DNA of 38,813 nt from Acidobacteriaceae bacterium. Lineage in GTDB: Bacteria > Acidobacteriota > Terriglobia > Terriglobales > Acidobacteriaceae. Position 1 is the stretch's first letter; every line of letters begins with the position of its first letter. The stretch is from the NCBI GenBank assembly GCA_003138365.1, contig PLFY01000181.1:52049-90861 (forward strand), in the 5' to 3' direction. Made by a program: the position numbers and the translations under genes. The notes under the pieces are model-generated. The model was not told the origin of the DNA, did not search any database, and was given only the letters and a program-made list of their open reading frames with translations. Below, piece after piece: positions 5,982-14,239 of the stretch.

Positions 5982-8705
5982 ATGAACAAGATAGGCCGGT
6001 TTTCGCGGCTGTCCAACCAACAGCCCTCTCTCGCAATGATCCAGCGCATCGCTGGGGGCATTGGAGTCGCCATTTTAATGATGACGGCAGGCATCGCTGT
6101 CGCCCAGAATCCGACGGCTGCCGCTCCAACTCCAGCGCCGGATGCAAAGATGTCCATCCCGGAAGGGTTTTCGGCCCATCAGAGCGTGGATCTGGGCGGG
6201 CGCATGTCGAGCTTGTCGGGCAGCCCAGCCATGTACGACACACTGGTCAACTTGCAGTCTGGGCCACGCGTGCTTGGCGAGACCTTTGAGCTGCATGCAC
6301 TCCCCGGCAGCACGCATAACCTTGTCGATTCTCTCCATGCCTTCGGCAGCGGATTCGGCGGCGATCCGAACAACTTCGCCAAGCTGACTTTCTCCAAGGG
6401 CAAGACGTACGAGTTCTCGGGATTGTTCCGTCGCGACCGCCAGTACTTCGACTACGACCTGCTGGGGAACCCGAATGTCACCACAGGCCCGTCGATTCCC
6501 ATCGGACCCTCCAACGCGCCAACGGGCTCGTTTGCGTGGCCGCAGGTTAAGCAATCGTCGGTGATGTTCAACTCGGTGCGCAGAATGACTGACACCAACC
6601 TGACGATCTTTCCCATATCGAAGGTGACGTTCAGGGCGGGGTACTCGCAGAATATCTTCCAGGGCCCAACCCTGAGCCCCGGTGAATCTGTCGGCAAGTA
6701 CAATTCCCTGCTCGCGGAGTTTCAGCGCAACAGCACCGACGACTTCACGGGGGCGATCGATTGGAAGCCCGTGCAGGGTACCAAGCTGACCTTTGAAGAG
6801 CAGATCGACCATTACAAGGCGAACTCCTATTTCACGATTGCCCCCGGCGAATTCATGCTACAGGAGGCCGACGGAACACCTGTCTCCCTTGGCGATTGGG
6901 ATAGTCAGACCGCCTACGGCATCGGTGGATGCAATACAGGCAGCATGGGCAGCGCATACACCAGTTCAACCGTCAACACCATCCTCTCGCAGGCGCAAAC
7001 CCCCGGAGGCAAGCCGATCATCAATCCGGCGTGCGACGTCATCACGAGCTACCTGCGCTCCCAGCCGACCCGCATCCTTTACCCCACCGAGATCTTCCGG
7101 TTGCAAAGCTCGAGCATCAAGAACATCTCGATGAACGGCAATCTCAGCTACACCAACGCAAACATGAACCTGCCCAACTACTACGAGAATTTCCAGGGCC
7201 TGGACGGGGCCACTCGCAATGCGACCTTTACGGGCGTCGCGACTGCAAAGCGGGCGGTAGTCGCTGCCGATTATGGGTTCGTATGGCAGGCTATGAAGAC
7301 GTTCAGTCTCTCCGAACAAATTGATTACTCCAATGTCCACCAACCCGGCACCTCAACCATTAATGAGAGCAATCAAAACACGCCTACGACGGTTGTGGCG
7401 GGGAACAATGGCTATGAAACCATCAACTACTCCCTCCCGCTGACCACCGTAATTAATGGCATCACTGCTGAGGGCAGCAGCTCCGGCGGCGCCCTGCCGG
7501 CTTACTTTGGCCAGCGGCTCCTGACCAACAACCTGACGGGGACCTGGGATGCCTCGTCTCGCGCTACGCTCTCGCTCACCTACCGCTACCGCACGCACAT
7601 GATCGCGGAGAACTTGTATAGCGCCGCAACTGCTACTGTTCCTGTTGATCCCGGCGGAAATCCTGGTAACAACCCGTTAGCCGTGGCCGCGACTACAGGC
7701 GGAATCGTAACCATTAACGAAAACGGTGGAATCTTCAACGCCGCCCTGCGCCCCACCAACAATTGGGATTTGAATGGCACGGTCGAGGTGCTGTACGACG
7801 ACAACGCATTCACTCCGGTCGGTCCGCGGCAAACCAAGCACTACAGAGTGCATACCATGTACAAGCCGAAGCCCTGGGCGACGATCTCTGGCGCCTATAA
7901 CGACCTGGAACGGCATAACAACACCAACAACAATCAGTCCGCAGTGGCGTTGTTTGTTCCTCCTTCACCAACACCAGCTCCTAGCGGAACGGCCTCAACC
8001 GGTACCCCGTATGAAGGCCCGCTCCAGCATGTCGATTACAGTCGGATTGTGAGCTTGGGTGCGGTGCTGGCGCCGAATGAGCACTATGGGTTCGACTTCA
8101 ATTACGCCTATAGCGATGTGTATGCCTCGACCAACATCTGCTACCTGAATGGCGCAACAGCCACATTGCCCGGAGCGGTGCAAACCGCTACCAGCACCGT
8201 ATGCCCGAACATATGGGGAAGAGGCGCTACGGGCGCTACGGAGATCAGTGGCACTGCACTCTCGGACTGGTTTGCCAAGGACTTCTCGAAGGCTCCGACG
8301 CAGTTCGGATCGGTGGCTCTCAGCTTGTCACCCGTCAACAAAATCCACTCCAATATCGGCTATCGCATCAGCTCTGTGAACGGCAGCCGGTTCTTCAACG
8401 ATGCGCGCGACGTGAACGGTTCGCTGGTGTCTTCCTACCAGACTCCCTTCGTGAATGTTGCCTGGACGCTCCATCCCGGATGGGTTTGGAAAGCGGAATA
8501 CAACTACTTCGGCTACGGCGAGGGCGGTCCTTCCGGCTCACCGTACTGCAGCACGTCAACGTCCGCGACAGCAACCGTCATTCCTTGTAACTCTTCATCG
8601 CTCGCCGCGTATCCGACCGGTCTGACCGAACCATCTTCCGGCCTGACCGCTCCGCGGAACTTTCATGCAAATAACGTAACCCTCGGTATGCATTACGAGT
8701 TCTAA
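5982..8705 (+). CDS. MtrB/PioB-type decaheme-associated outer-membrane beta-barrel
   Basis: A 907-residue outer-membrane protein predicted to form the barrel that sheathes the decaheme cytochrome. It starts at ATG 5982 (GAGG seven bases upstream) with a signal peptide ending near AGIAVAQ, residue 43. Then comes a Pro/Ala linker and SLGGR-like strands (VDLGGRMSSLSGSPAMYDTL) typical of the MtrB/PioB N-terminus. The rest is alternating amphipathic strands rich in Tyr, Phe, Asn and Gly, such as YEFSGLFRRDRQYFDYDLL and YGFDFNYAYSDVYAS, ending in LGMHYEF with the C-terminal Phe used by the BAM machinery. It is longer than Shewanella MtrB (about 700 residues) because of long loops. The N-terminal CXXC known in gammaproteobacterial MtrB is absent. 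Decaheme cytochrome plus barrel suggests extracellular electron transfer; no surface cytochrome (MtrC/OmcA) is encoded nearby. Confidence 0.9.
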   Translation: MNKIGRFSRLSNQQPSLAMIQRIAGGIGVAILMMTAGIAVAQNPTAAAPTPAPDAKMSIPEGFSAHQSVDLGGRMSSLSGSPAMYDTLVNLQSGPRVLGETFELHALPGSTHNLVDSLHAFGSGFGGDPNNFAKLTFSKGKTYEFSGLFRRDRQYFDYDLLGNPNVTTGPSIPIGPSNAPTGSFAWPQVKQSSVMFNSVRRMTDTNLTIFPISKVTFRAGYSQNIFQGPTLSPGESVGKYNSLLAEFQRNSTDDFTGAIDWKPVQGTKLTFEEQIDHYKANSYFTIAPGEFMLQEADGTPVSLGDWDSQTAYGIGGCNTGSMGSAYTSSTVNTILSQAQTPGGKPIINPACDVITSYLRSQPTRILYPTEIFRLQSSSIKNISMNGNLSYTNANMNLPNYYENFQGLDGATRNATFTGVATAKRAVVAADYGFVWQAMKTFSLSEQIDYSNVHQPGTSTINESNQNTPTTVVAGNNGYETINYSLPLTTVINGITAEGSSSGGALPAYFGQRLLTNNLTGTWDASSRATLSLTYRYRTHMIAENLYSAATATVPVDPGGNPGNNPLAVAATTGGIVTINENGGIFNAALRPTNNWDLNGTVEVLYDDNAFTPVGPRQTKHYRVHTMYKPKPWATISGAYNDLERHNNTNNNQSAVALFVPPSPTPAPSGTASTGTPYEGPLQHVDYSRIVSLGAVLAPNEHYGFDFNYAYSDVYASTNICYLNGATATLPGAVQTATSTVCPNIWGRGATGATEISGTALSDWFAKDFSKAPTQFGSVALSLSPVNKIHSNIGYRISSVNGSRFFNDARDVNGSLVSSYQTPFVNVAWTLHPGWVWKAEYNYFGYGEGGPSGSPYCSTSTSATATVIPCNSSSLAAYPTGLTEPSSGLTAPRNFHANNVTLGMHYEF

Positions 8706-8732
8706 CCGAAACCGCCGTAACTCTGAAGACTG

Positions 8733-8775
8733 GAGATGGACCGGATCAAGAAGCTTTACCGGTCCATCTCTGTTT
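8733..8775 (+). terminator. Hairpin terminator after the barrel gene
   Basis: GAGATGGACCGG (8733-8744) pairs perfectly with CCGGTCCATCTC (8759-8770) across a 14-base loop, followed by TGTTT. It lies 28 bases after the stop codon, a good place for transcription termination, though the T-run is short. Confidence 0.65.
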
Positions 8776-8899
8776 CAAGCGTTTGCACAACCTCAGCACG
8801 TTCATCTGGCAAGGCAAGACCGCAAGCATATCGAGTTCATGGGGAGTTGCAGGAGCAATATCCTTGCCGCCCCAAACCCCATCAAATCATTTTGCCGGT

Positions 8900-8927
8900 C
8901 CCTGTGCGGTCTGTGCTTGTCACAGGG
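8900..8927. promoter_or_regulatory. Inverted repeat upstream of cytochrome c gene
   Basis: CCCTGTG at 8900-8906 is mirrored by CACAGGG at 8921-8927 with a 14-base loop, and GGT/ACC extends it with one bulge. It sits about 80 bases before the cytochrome c start and could be an operator or an RNA hairpin; it does not fit the Crp consensus spacing. Confidence 0.3.
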
Positions 8928-9005
8928 TACCCGGTTTGTGAAAGAATCCAATCGGCAGGTGCGGCTCCCGCGCGCACTCGCCGCCAAACCCCAAGGAGTC
9001 TCGCA

Positions 9006-9329
9006 ATGACAAAGACGATTCGTACCCTGATGATGCTGGCGGCCGTGATTTGCATGGCCAGCGCTGCCCAATTGGCTCAAGCCGCCTCCGTAACGGCTGG
9101 CCAAGCGGTCTACAAGGCCAAGTGCCAGATGTGCCACGGCGCCGACGGCTCTGGTAATCTCCCCAAGGCAAAAGCGAACCCGCTGGGCGGCGCCACAGTG
9201 CAGGCAAAGAGCGACGCCGATCTAAAGACGGCCGTTACGGCCGGCGCGGGCACCATGAAGCCGGTCCCCGGAGTCGCGGGCGCGGATCTCGACAACGTAG
9301 TAGCGTTTGTACGCTCCTTGAAGAAGTAG
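9006..9329 (+). CDS. Small class I c-type cytochrome (monoheme)
   Basis: A 107-residue exported cytochrome c, likely a periplasmic electron carrier between the membrane cytochrome encoded next and the outer-membrane conduit. ATG 9006 has AAGGAG seven bases upstream. The signal peptide runs through MLAAVICMASAAQLAQA, residues 9-25. The mature domain of about 80 residues carries AVYKAKCQMCHGADGSGN with one CXXCH heme site, a TMKPVPG loop whose Met fits the distal ligand, and the usual terminal helix DLDNVVAFVRSLKK. This is the cytochrome c553/cbb3-III-like arrangement. It lies 56 bases before the NapC/NirT-type gene, with a small GC hairpin between them, and is probably co-transcribed with it. 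Confidence 0.92.
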   Translation: MTKTIRTLMMLAAVICMASAAQLAQAASVTAGQAVYKAKCQMCHGADGSGNLPKAKANPLGGATVQAKSDADLKTAVTAGAGTMKPVPGVAGADLDNVVAFVRSLKK

Positions 9330-9342
9330 CAGCATATCCGGC

Positions 9343-9358
9343 CCGCCCTCCGGGGCGG
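9343..9358 (+). other. GC hairpin between two cytochrome genes
   Basis: CCGCCC and GGGCGG pair around a TCCG tetraloop between the cytochrome c stop and the next start. It could stabilise the upstream message or reduce read-through. There is no T-run. Confidence 0.35.
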
Positions 9359-9385
9359 CCCATCCATTTGTGAGTGGGGGAGAGC

Positions 9386-10819
9386 GTGTCGCTTTTTCAA
9401 AAATTCCGCGAAGGCTGGGTGCGGCCCGCTCTGTTCTTCGGCAACAACCCCATCAGTCTTGCCGGCGGCGCCATTACCAGCGCATCCGGCGTGACCATGA
9501 TCGGCTATTGGCTGGTCGAGTTTCTCGGCCTGCCCAATGAAAACCCCTACCTGGGAATCATCTTCTTCCTGCTTCTGCCGGCTCTGTTTATAGCCGGGCT
9601 CCTGCTGATCCCAGTGGGCGTATTTCTGCGCCGCAGAAAGCTCCAGAAAGCCGGACAGATTCCGGCCCAATTTCCCCAAATCGATCTCAACGACCGAATC
9701 TTTCGCCATGGCCTGGACATCGTGCTGGTGGCCACCATTGCCAACTTGCTGGTTGTTTCCATAGCCACCTATCGCGGTGCGTCCTACATGGATTCGCCGC
9801 AGTTCTGCGGCCAGTCCTGCCACGTCATGCATCCGGAGTACACGGCCTACAAGATTTCCCCGCACTCCCATGTGGCCTGCGTGGATTGCCACATCGGCTC
9901 GGGCGCAGCCTCCTTCTTTGCCGCGAAGGTGAACGGCACCAAGCAGCTTCTCGAGGTCTCGTTCGATCGCTATCCCACGCCGATTGAATCGCCGGTCAAG
10001 AATCTGCGTCCGGCCCGCTACACCTGCGAGGGCTGCCATACGCCGACCAGAGCTTACGGTGAAAAACTCCTGGTCAAATCCAGTTTTGCCGACGACGAGA
10101 AGAACACCGAGACCCAGACCGTCGTGGTGCTGCACCTCGGCGGCGAGGATTCGCTCTCCCAACTGAGCGGGATTCACGGCGTCCACCTCGGTCACATCGA
10201 GTACATCGCCACCGACCCGACGCTAACCGCCATTCCCTGGGTCCAGAGGCAAAACCACGATGGTTCCGAGACCGTGTATGCCGCCTCCGCCTTGGGCGCT
10301 ACCGTGCCCCAGGGCGAACATCGCCTCATGGATTGCATCGATTGCCACAACCGTGCGGCCCACACCTTCCTGACCGCTGAAGACGCCCTCAACCGCGCTA
10401 TGTCGGAGGGCGCGGTCAGTCCGGATCTGCCCTGGGTCCACAAGGAGAGTCTCGAACTGCTCAAGGCCAACTACGCCAGTGAGGCCGAAGCGAGCACGCA
10501 GATTCCACAGCAGCTCACTGCCTTTTATCGCACCCAGAACCCCGATGTCCTGGCCTCAAAGTCCGCCCTTATCAAGTCCGCGGGTGAGGAACTTGTCACT
10601 CTCTACAGTCAGAACGTCTTTCCCTTCATGAAGGTGACCTGGGGAACCCACCCCAACCACATCGGTCACATGAGCTATCCGGGTTGCTTCCGCTGCCACG
10701 ACGGCGACCACGTGGCCAAGGACGGCAAGAGCATCACTCAGGACTGCGCCGCCTGCCACAACCTGCTCGCCGTAGACGAAGCCAAGCCCAAGGTTCTTGC
10801 CGACCTGGGCATTCAATAG
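9386..10819 (+). CDS. NapC/NirT-family membrane-anchored six-heme cytochrome
   Basis: A 477-residue inner-membrane cytochrome, a candidate quinol-oxidising or quinone-reducing partner of the periplasmic cytochromes. Three hydrophobic segments lie near residues 26-48, 55-81 and 111-129. The periplasmic part has six heme sites: first CGQSCHVM at 141, a CX3CH form followed by Met like the first heme of NapC/NrfH proteins, then CVDCH (165), CEGCH (214), CIDCH, CFRCH and CAACH. Classical NapC/NrfH has one membrane helix and four hemes, so this is an enlarged form; I recognise it as a type recurring in acidobacteria. The GTG at 9386 is preferred because GGGGGAG lies just upstream; a GTG at 9374 would add four residues. 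The conserved WGTHPNHIGH segment lies between the last hemes. Confidence 0.9.
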   Translation: MSLFQKFREGWVRPALFFGNNPISLAGGAITSASGVTMIGYWLVEFLGLPNENPYLGIIFFLLLPALFIAGLLLIPVGVFLRRRKLQKAGQIPAQFPQIDLNDRIFRHGLDIVLVATIANLLVVSIATYRGASYMDSPQFCGQSCHVMHPEYTAYKISPHSHVACVDCHIGSGAASFFAAKVNGTKQLLEVSFDRYPTPIESPVKNLRPARYTCEGCHTPTRAYGEKLLVKSSFADDEKNTETQTVVVLHLGGEDSLSQLSGIHGVHLGHIEYIATDPTLTAIPWVQRQNHDGSETVYAASALGATVPQGEHRLMDCIDCHNRAAHTFLTAEDALNRAMSEGAVSPDLPWVHKESLELLKANYASEAEASTQIPQQLTAFYRTQNPDVLASKSALIKSAGEELVTLYSQNVFPFMKVTWGTHPNHIGHMSYPGCFRCHDGDHVAKDGKSITQDCAACHNLLAVDEAKPKVLADLGIQ

Positions 10820-10856
10820 AAGTTTCTTTCGCCAATCCCGCCACAAAGCTGAGTGC

Positions 10857-10890
10857 CCCACCCTTTCCACTTTTCGGTGGAAAGGGTGGG
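10857..10890. repeat. 14-bp perfect palindrome, REP-like / terminator
   Basis: CCCACCCTTTCCAC pairs perfectly with GTGGAAAGGGTGGG over a TTTTCG loop, 37 bases after the cytochrome gene stop. It may terminate the cytochrome transcript, but no T-run follows. The flanking GTGCCCCACCCTTTCC motif resembles an interspersed palindrome that I recall as frequent in acidobacterial genomes; only one copy is in this window. Confidence 0.6.
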
Positions 10891-11023
10891 AAGCTTCCCA
10901 TCTCGGACTGCTCTCCTGTCAATTCCAGCCAGACTCTCAAAATCTACCCTTTGTCCTTCTCCTAACGTGGGCCGCCCCCAACGTGGTAGCCTTGCTCTTC
11001 ACTTTCAAGGAGCCTGATTCTTC

Positions 11024-12490
11024 ATGCAATCCAACCAGCCTTTGCACTTTAATCTCGTCGCCGCCGCCCACGCCGCCATGATCGAGCATGGTTTTCAGCC
11101 CGATTTTCCCGCTGGAACCGACACGCAATTAGCCGCAATTCAGGCCCATCCCGAGGCCCCCGCTATCCCCGGCATTCAGGACCTGACAACCCTGCTTTGG
11201 TCCTCCATCGACAACGACACGTCCAAGGATCTTGACCAGATCGAGTGGGCCGAGCAACTGCCCGACGGCCGCATCCGCGTGCTTGTCGCCGTGGCCGACG
11301 TGGACGCGCGCGTCAAAGTGGGCACGGTGATTGACACTCACGCCCGAAGTGAGACGACCTCGGTCTATACCGGCGTCAAAGTCTTCCCCATGATCCCCGC
11401 CGAGCTCTCCGAGGGCATTACCTCGCTCAATGAAAATGAAGACCGCGTCGCCCACGTCATCGAGTTCTCGGTGGACCCGGCCGGTACTGCCTCCGACGGC
11501 AAGGTCTACGCCGCTCTTGTCCGCAACCGCGCGCAACTGGCCTACAACGCCGTAGGCGCCTGGCTTGAGGGGTCCGGTCCCGCACCGGCCAAGGTAGCCG
11601 CCAGCGCCGACCTGGCCGCGCAGCTCAAGCTCCAGGACTCCGCGGCCAAGCGCATGGTGGGCGGACGCTTTCAGCACGGCGCGCTCGATCTTGAAACCAT
11701 CGAAACCCGCCCCGAAATGCAAGCGGATCAGCCCATCAGCATCGTCCGCCAGCAGACAAACCGCGCCACATCCCTCATTGAGGAGTTTATGGTCGCGGCC
11801 AACGGCGTCGTCGCCCGCACCTTCGAGAGTGCCGGCGTAGCCTCCATCCGTCGCATTGTCCGAGTCCCCAAGCGCTGGGACCGCATTGTCGAGGTGGCCG
11901 CAGGCCTCGGTACAACGCTCCCCGCCCAACCTGACTCGAAAGCCCTCAATGACTTCCTCCTCGCCCAGAAGGCGAAAGACCCCGACCACTTCCCGGATCT
12001 GTCGCTGGCCGTCATCAAGCTCATGGGCCCCGGCGAGTACGTCCTGGTCAAGCCCAACGAACCCTCGCCCGGCCACTTCGGCCTGGCTGTCCAGGACTAC
12101 ACTCACTCCACCGCCCCCAACCGCCGCTTTCCCGACGTGGTGACCGAGCGGCTCATGAAGGCGCTTCTCACCAAAATGCCCCAACCCTACTCCGAGGATG
12201 ACCTCAACGCCATCGCAGTTCGCTGCACGCTCATGGAAGACGGCGCCCGCAAGGTCGAGCGCGAGATGCAGAAGCGCATCGCCGCCGTTGTCCTCCACCC
12301 CCGCATCGGCCAGAGCTTCCCCGCCATCGTCACCGGCGTGAACAAATACGGCACCTTCGTGCGCACCCTGGATCCGCACGTCGATGGAATGCTGGTTCAG
12401 GGCGGCAAGGGCCTCGACGTGGGCGACAAGCTGACGGTGAAGTTGATCTCCACCGACCCCCAGCGAGGCTTTATCGACTTCGCCGCGTAA
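11024..12490 (+). CDS. RNB-domain exoribonuclease (RNase II/R family)
   Basis: A 488-residue cytoplasmic 3'-5' exoribonuclease of the RNB family. The active-site loop SIDNDTSKDLDQIE keeps the Asp residues matching D201, D207 and D209 of E. coli RNase II, but the fourth (D210) is Gln, a variant I associate with a shorter RNB subgroup. The downstream STAPNRRFPDVVTERL segment equals the S/T-x-P-x-R-R-Y/F-x-D motif that carries the catalytic Arg. The last 65 residues form an S1-like RNA-binding domain (FPAIVTGVNKYGTFVRTLD). No N-terminal cold-shock domains are present, so it is shorter than RNase R (about 800 residues). The ATG at 11024 has AAGGAG eleven bases upstream, a wide spacing. Stand-alone gene; substrate unknown. 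Confidence 0.92.
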   Translation: MQSNQPLHFNLVAAAHAAMIEHGFQPDFPAGTDTQLAAIQAHPEAPAIPGIQDLTTLLWSSIDNDTSKDLDQIEWAEQLPDGRIRVLVAVADVDARVKVGTVIDTHARSETTSVYTGVKVFPMIPAELSEGITSLNENEDRVAHVIEFSVDPAGTASDGKVYAALVRNRAQLAYNAVGAWLEGSGPAPAKVAASADLAAQLKLQDSAAKRMVGGRFQHGALDLETIETRPEMQADQPISIVRQQTNRATSLIEEFMVAANGVVARTFESAGVASIRRIVRVPKRWDRIVEVAAGLGTTLPAQPDSKALNDFLLAQKAKDPDHFPDLSLAVIKLMGPGEYVLVKPNEPSPGHFGLAVQDYTHSTAPNRRFPDVVTERLMKALLTKMPQPYSEDDLNAIAVRCTLMEDGARKVEREMQKRIAAVVLHPRIGQSFPAIVTGVNKYGTFVRTLDPHVDGMLVQGGKGLDVGDKLTVKLISTDPQRGFIDFAA

Positions 12491-12500
12491 ACGGAGCGGA

Positions 12501-12850
12501 TTACTGCTTCACCGGTTGCTGCACCAGGCCCACCAGGTTCCCCTCGGGGTCGGTGAAGCCGGCGATGATCGCGCCCGTGGGCACCGGATGCGGCCCAAAC
12601 GCCTTTTGCCCACCCTTGCTCTCAATCGTGGCCAGTGCTGCCTCCACATCTGCAACCTCAACATAAAACGTCACATGCCGCCGCGCTGCTCCCATCCCGC
12701 CGATGCCCCCACGATCCCGGAGCCGGTAGTCACCAGCGAATACTCCTCCATGATTGGGTCGATCTTCCAGTCGAACACGCTCCCGTAGAAACTGTTGAGC
12801 AGTTGCATGTTCTCGCCAACGATCTCAAAATGTACAACCGGATTGCCCAT
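12501..12850 (-). pseudogene. Frameshifted VOC/glyoxalase-fold gene
   Basis: Two frames on the minus strand together make one VOC-superfamily protein of about 116 residues. The first part, from ATG 12850 (GAGGAG nine bases upstream), reads MGNPVVHFEIVG and continues NSFYGSVFDWKID, the usual start of these proteins. It then runs into a stop soon after. The second part, in another frame, reads RRHVTFYVEVADVEAAL and FTDPEGNLVGLVQQP, the usual second half. The break lies at a run of five C (plus strand 12706-12710); one more base in that run restores a single frame through VGGIGGMGAARRHV. It is therefore a recent pseudogene, a phase-variable gene, or a sequencing/assembly error in a homopolymer. 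The product would be a small metal-dependent dioxygenase or isomerase-fold protein of unknown substrate. Confidence 0.85.
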
Positions 12851-13179
12851 CGATCTGTTCTCCTCGCCACTTGTCGGGACTGAATTCTGAAATGCGTGTG
12901 TGGACTCTACACTGCCTGCTTCCCAAAAATCCAGTGAAATTCTCCGGCGCAGGGCTGCGAGGGCCGCTCAGGGTCATTTCAATGTGTCCTCGAGGCGCAA
13001 AAGTGCGTCTAACAAACAAGTGCTTGAACTCACAATGAAACGTAGCCCCTGCCGCGGAACCTGAACGAGAGTTTCCCCATGGGTGATTTACCCTAGAAAT
13101 TGGCCCTCCCCCGGTCCCGTTTGCCTTTTCTCAAGGTCAGCGGCCCTGGTGAGCGCCCACTCTGACACTTGGTGAATGG
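12851..13179. other. Intergenic region, no gene seen
   Basis: About 330 bases between divergent genes. No RNA gene or clear operator was recognised. It should contain the promoters for the VOC gene (leftward) and the FNTT protein gene (rightward). Confidence 0.5.
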
Positions 13180-14208
13180 ATGCGCTTAGGTTCTTGTCTT
13201 ATCTATGCAATACTTTTTGCGGGCATTGCTCCGCTGGCGCTGCCCTCTCAGCTTGTTTCGCAGGAACCGGACGCGCGTCCGATCGCTATCGCCGCTGACA
13301 ACTTCCCCGGCGCCATCCCCGACGCTCCTCAGCCGCAGATTGCTCTTGCCGAGGCCCTGCCGCCCAGCCAGCAGACCCAGACCGGGCAAAGCCAAGGCGT
13401 CCAGCCTCCTGCCCAGGATTCCACACCAGCCCAGACCCCTGCCGCCCAGGGCAGTTCCAGCTCTCAATCGCCCGCTGCCCAGTCCGCGGACGAGAAGAGC
13501 CTGCACGAAAAGGCCGAAGAGCAGCTCAAGGCACAAGAGCACCAGCGGGTCATGGGCGTCATGGCCACCTTCAACACCACCACGAACAAGGACGCGCTTC
13601 CTCTCACGCCGGGGCAGAAATTTCAGCTTTTCTTCAAGAGTTCCACCGATCCGTGGCCCTTCCTGCTGGCAGGTGTCGTTTCCGGCATCGGCCAGGCCGA
13701 CGACAGCTACGCGGAGTGGGGGCAGGGCGCCCAAGGCTATGCGAAGCGATATGGCGCCGCATATTCCGATGCCTTCATCGGCAATTTCTTCGGCAATGCG
13801 GTGTTGCCGAGCATTTGGCATGAAGATCCACGTTACTTCCAGAAGGGAACGGGCAGTGCCACCAACCGCGCCTTGTGGGCGGCGGCGAGCACGGTATGGT
13901 GCAGGCGCGACAGTGGCAAGTGGGGACCGAACTACGCCAACGTTGTGGGCAACCTGATGGGCGCAGCCGTCGCCCGTGCGTATTACCCTGCTTCAGAGCG
14001 AACTGTCAGCGACACGATCAATGACGGATTGACTGTGTCGGTCGAAGGCATCGTGGGCGCAGAAGTCATCGAGTTCTGGCCGGACATCGCACGGCACTAC
14101 AAAAAAAAGCACGCCGAGAAGGCCGCCCGCCTTGCTGCTCAGAGCGATGCGCAGAGCGCCGCCAAGCCGGCTCCGCAAACTGCCCCGCAAGACCAGAATC
14201 AGAAATAA
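13180..14208 (+). CDS. Conserved acidobacterial exported protein with FNTT motif
   Basis: A 342-residue protein of unknown function, probably periplasmic or outer-membrane associated. It begins with a signal peptide (MRLGSCLIYAILFAGIAPLA). A low-complexity segment rich in Gln, Pro, Ala and Ser follows (residues about 55-105). The conserved domain carries VMGVMATFNTTTNKDALPLT, TPGQKFQLFFKSSTDPW, YGAAYSDAFIGNFFGNAVLP, a HEDPRYFQKGTGS motif and FWPDIARHYKKKH. I recognise this pattern from many acidobacterial hypothetical proteins, but no function has been assigned that I know of. The several Gly/Ala-rich, weakly hydrophobic stretches could be membrane-associated helices. The C-terminus is Ala/Gln-rich. 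Start ATG 13180 has GGTGA nearby. It converges with the GH130 gene, 31 bases away. Confidence 0.8.
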   Translation: MRLGSCLIYAILFAGIAPLALPSQLVSQEPDARPIAIAADNFPGAIPDAPQPQIALAEALPPSQQTQTGQSQGVQPPAQDSTPAQTPAAQGSSSSQSPAAQSADEKSLHEKAEEQLKAQEHQRVMGVMATFNTTTNKDALPLTPGQKFQLFFKSSTDPWPFLLAGVVSGIGQADDSYAEWGQGAQGYAKRYGAAYSDAFIGNFFGNAVLPSIWHEDPRYFQKGTGSATNRALWAAASTVWCRRDSGKWGPNYANVVGNLMGAAVARAYYPASERTVSDTINDGLTVSVEGIVGAEVIEFWPDIARHYKKKHAEKAARLAAQSDAQSAAKPAPQTAPQDQNQK

Positions 14209-14239
14209 CGCGGCCGCGTTCTCGCTCTTTTCATCCACA

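Larger units (their letters stand above)
8706..9005. other. Intergenic region between barrel and cytochrome c genes
   Basis: About 300 bases. It holds a strong hairpin just after the barrel gene (8733-8770) and a second inverted repeat (8900-8927) ahead of the cytochrome c gene, so the two gene pairs are probably separate transcripts. No gene is supported. Confidence 0.6.

Noticed and set aside
11129-12379. 416-residue minus-strand frame opposite the RNB gene
   Set aside because: It is a GC-rich antisense shadow (Gly/Asp/Val/His-rich, no domain), while the plus strand encodes a clear RNB-S1 protein.
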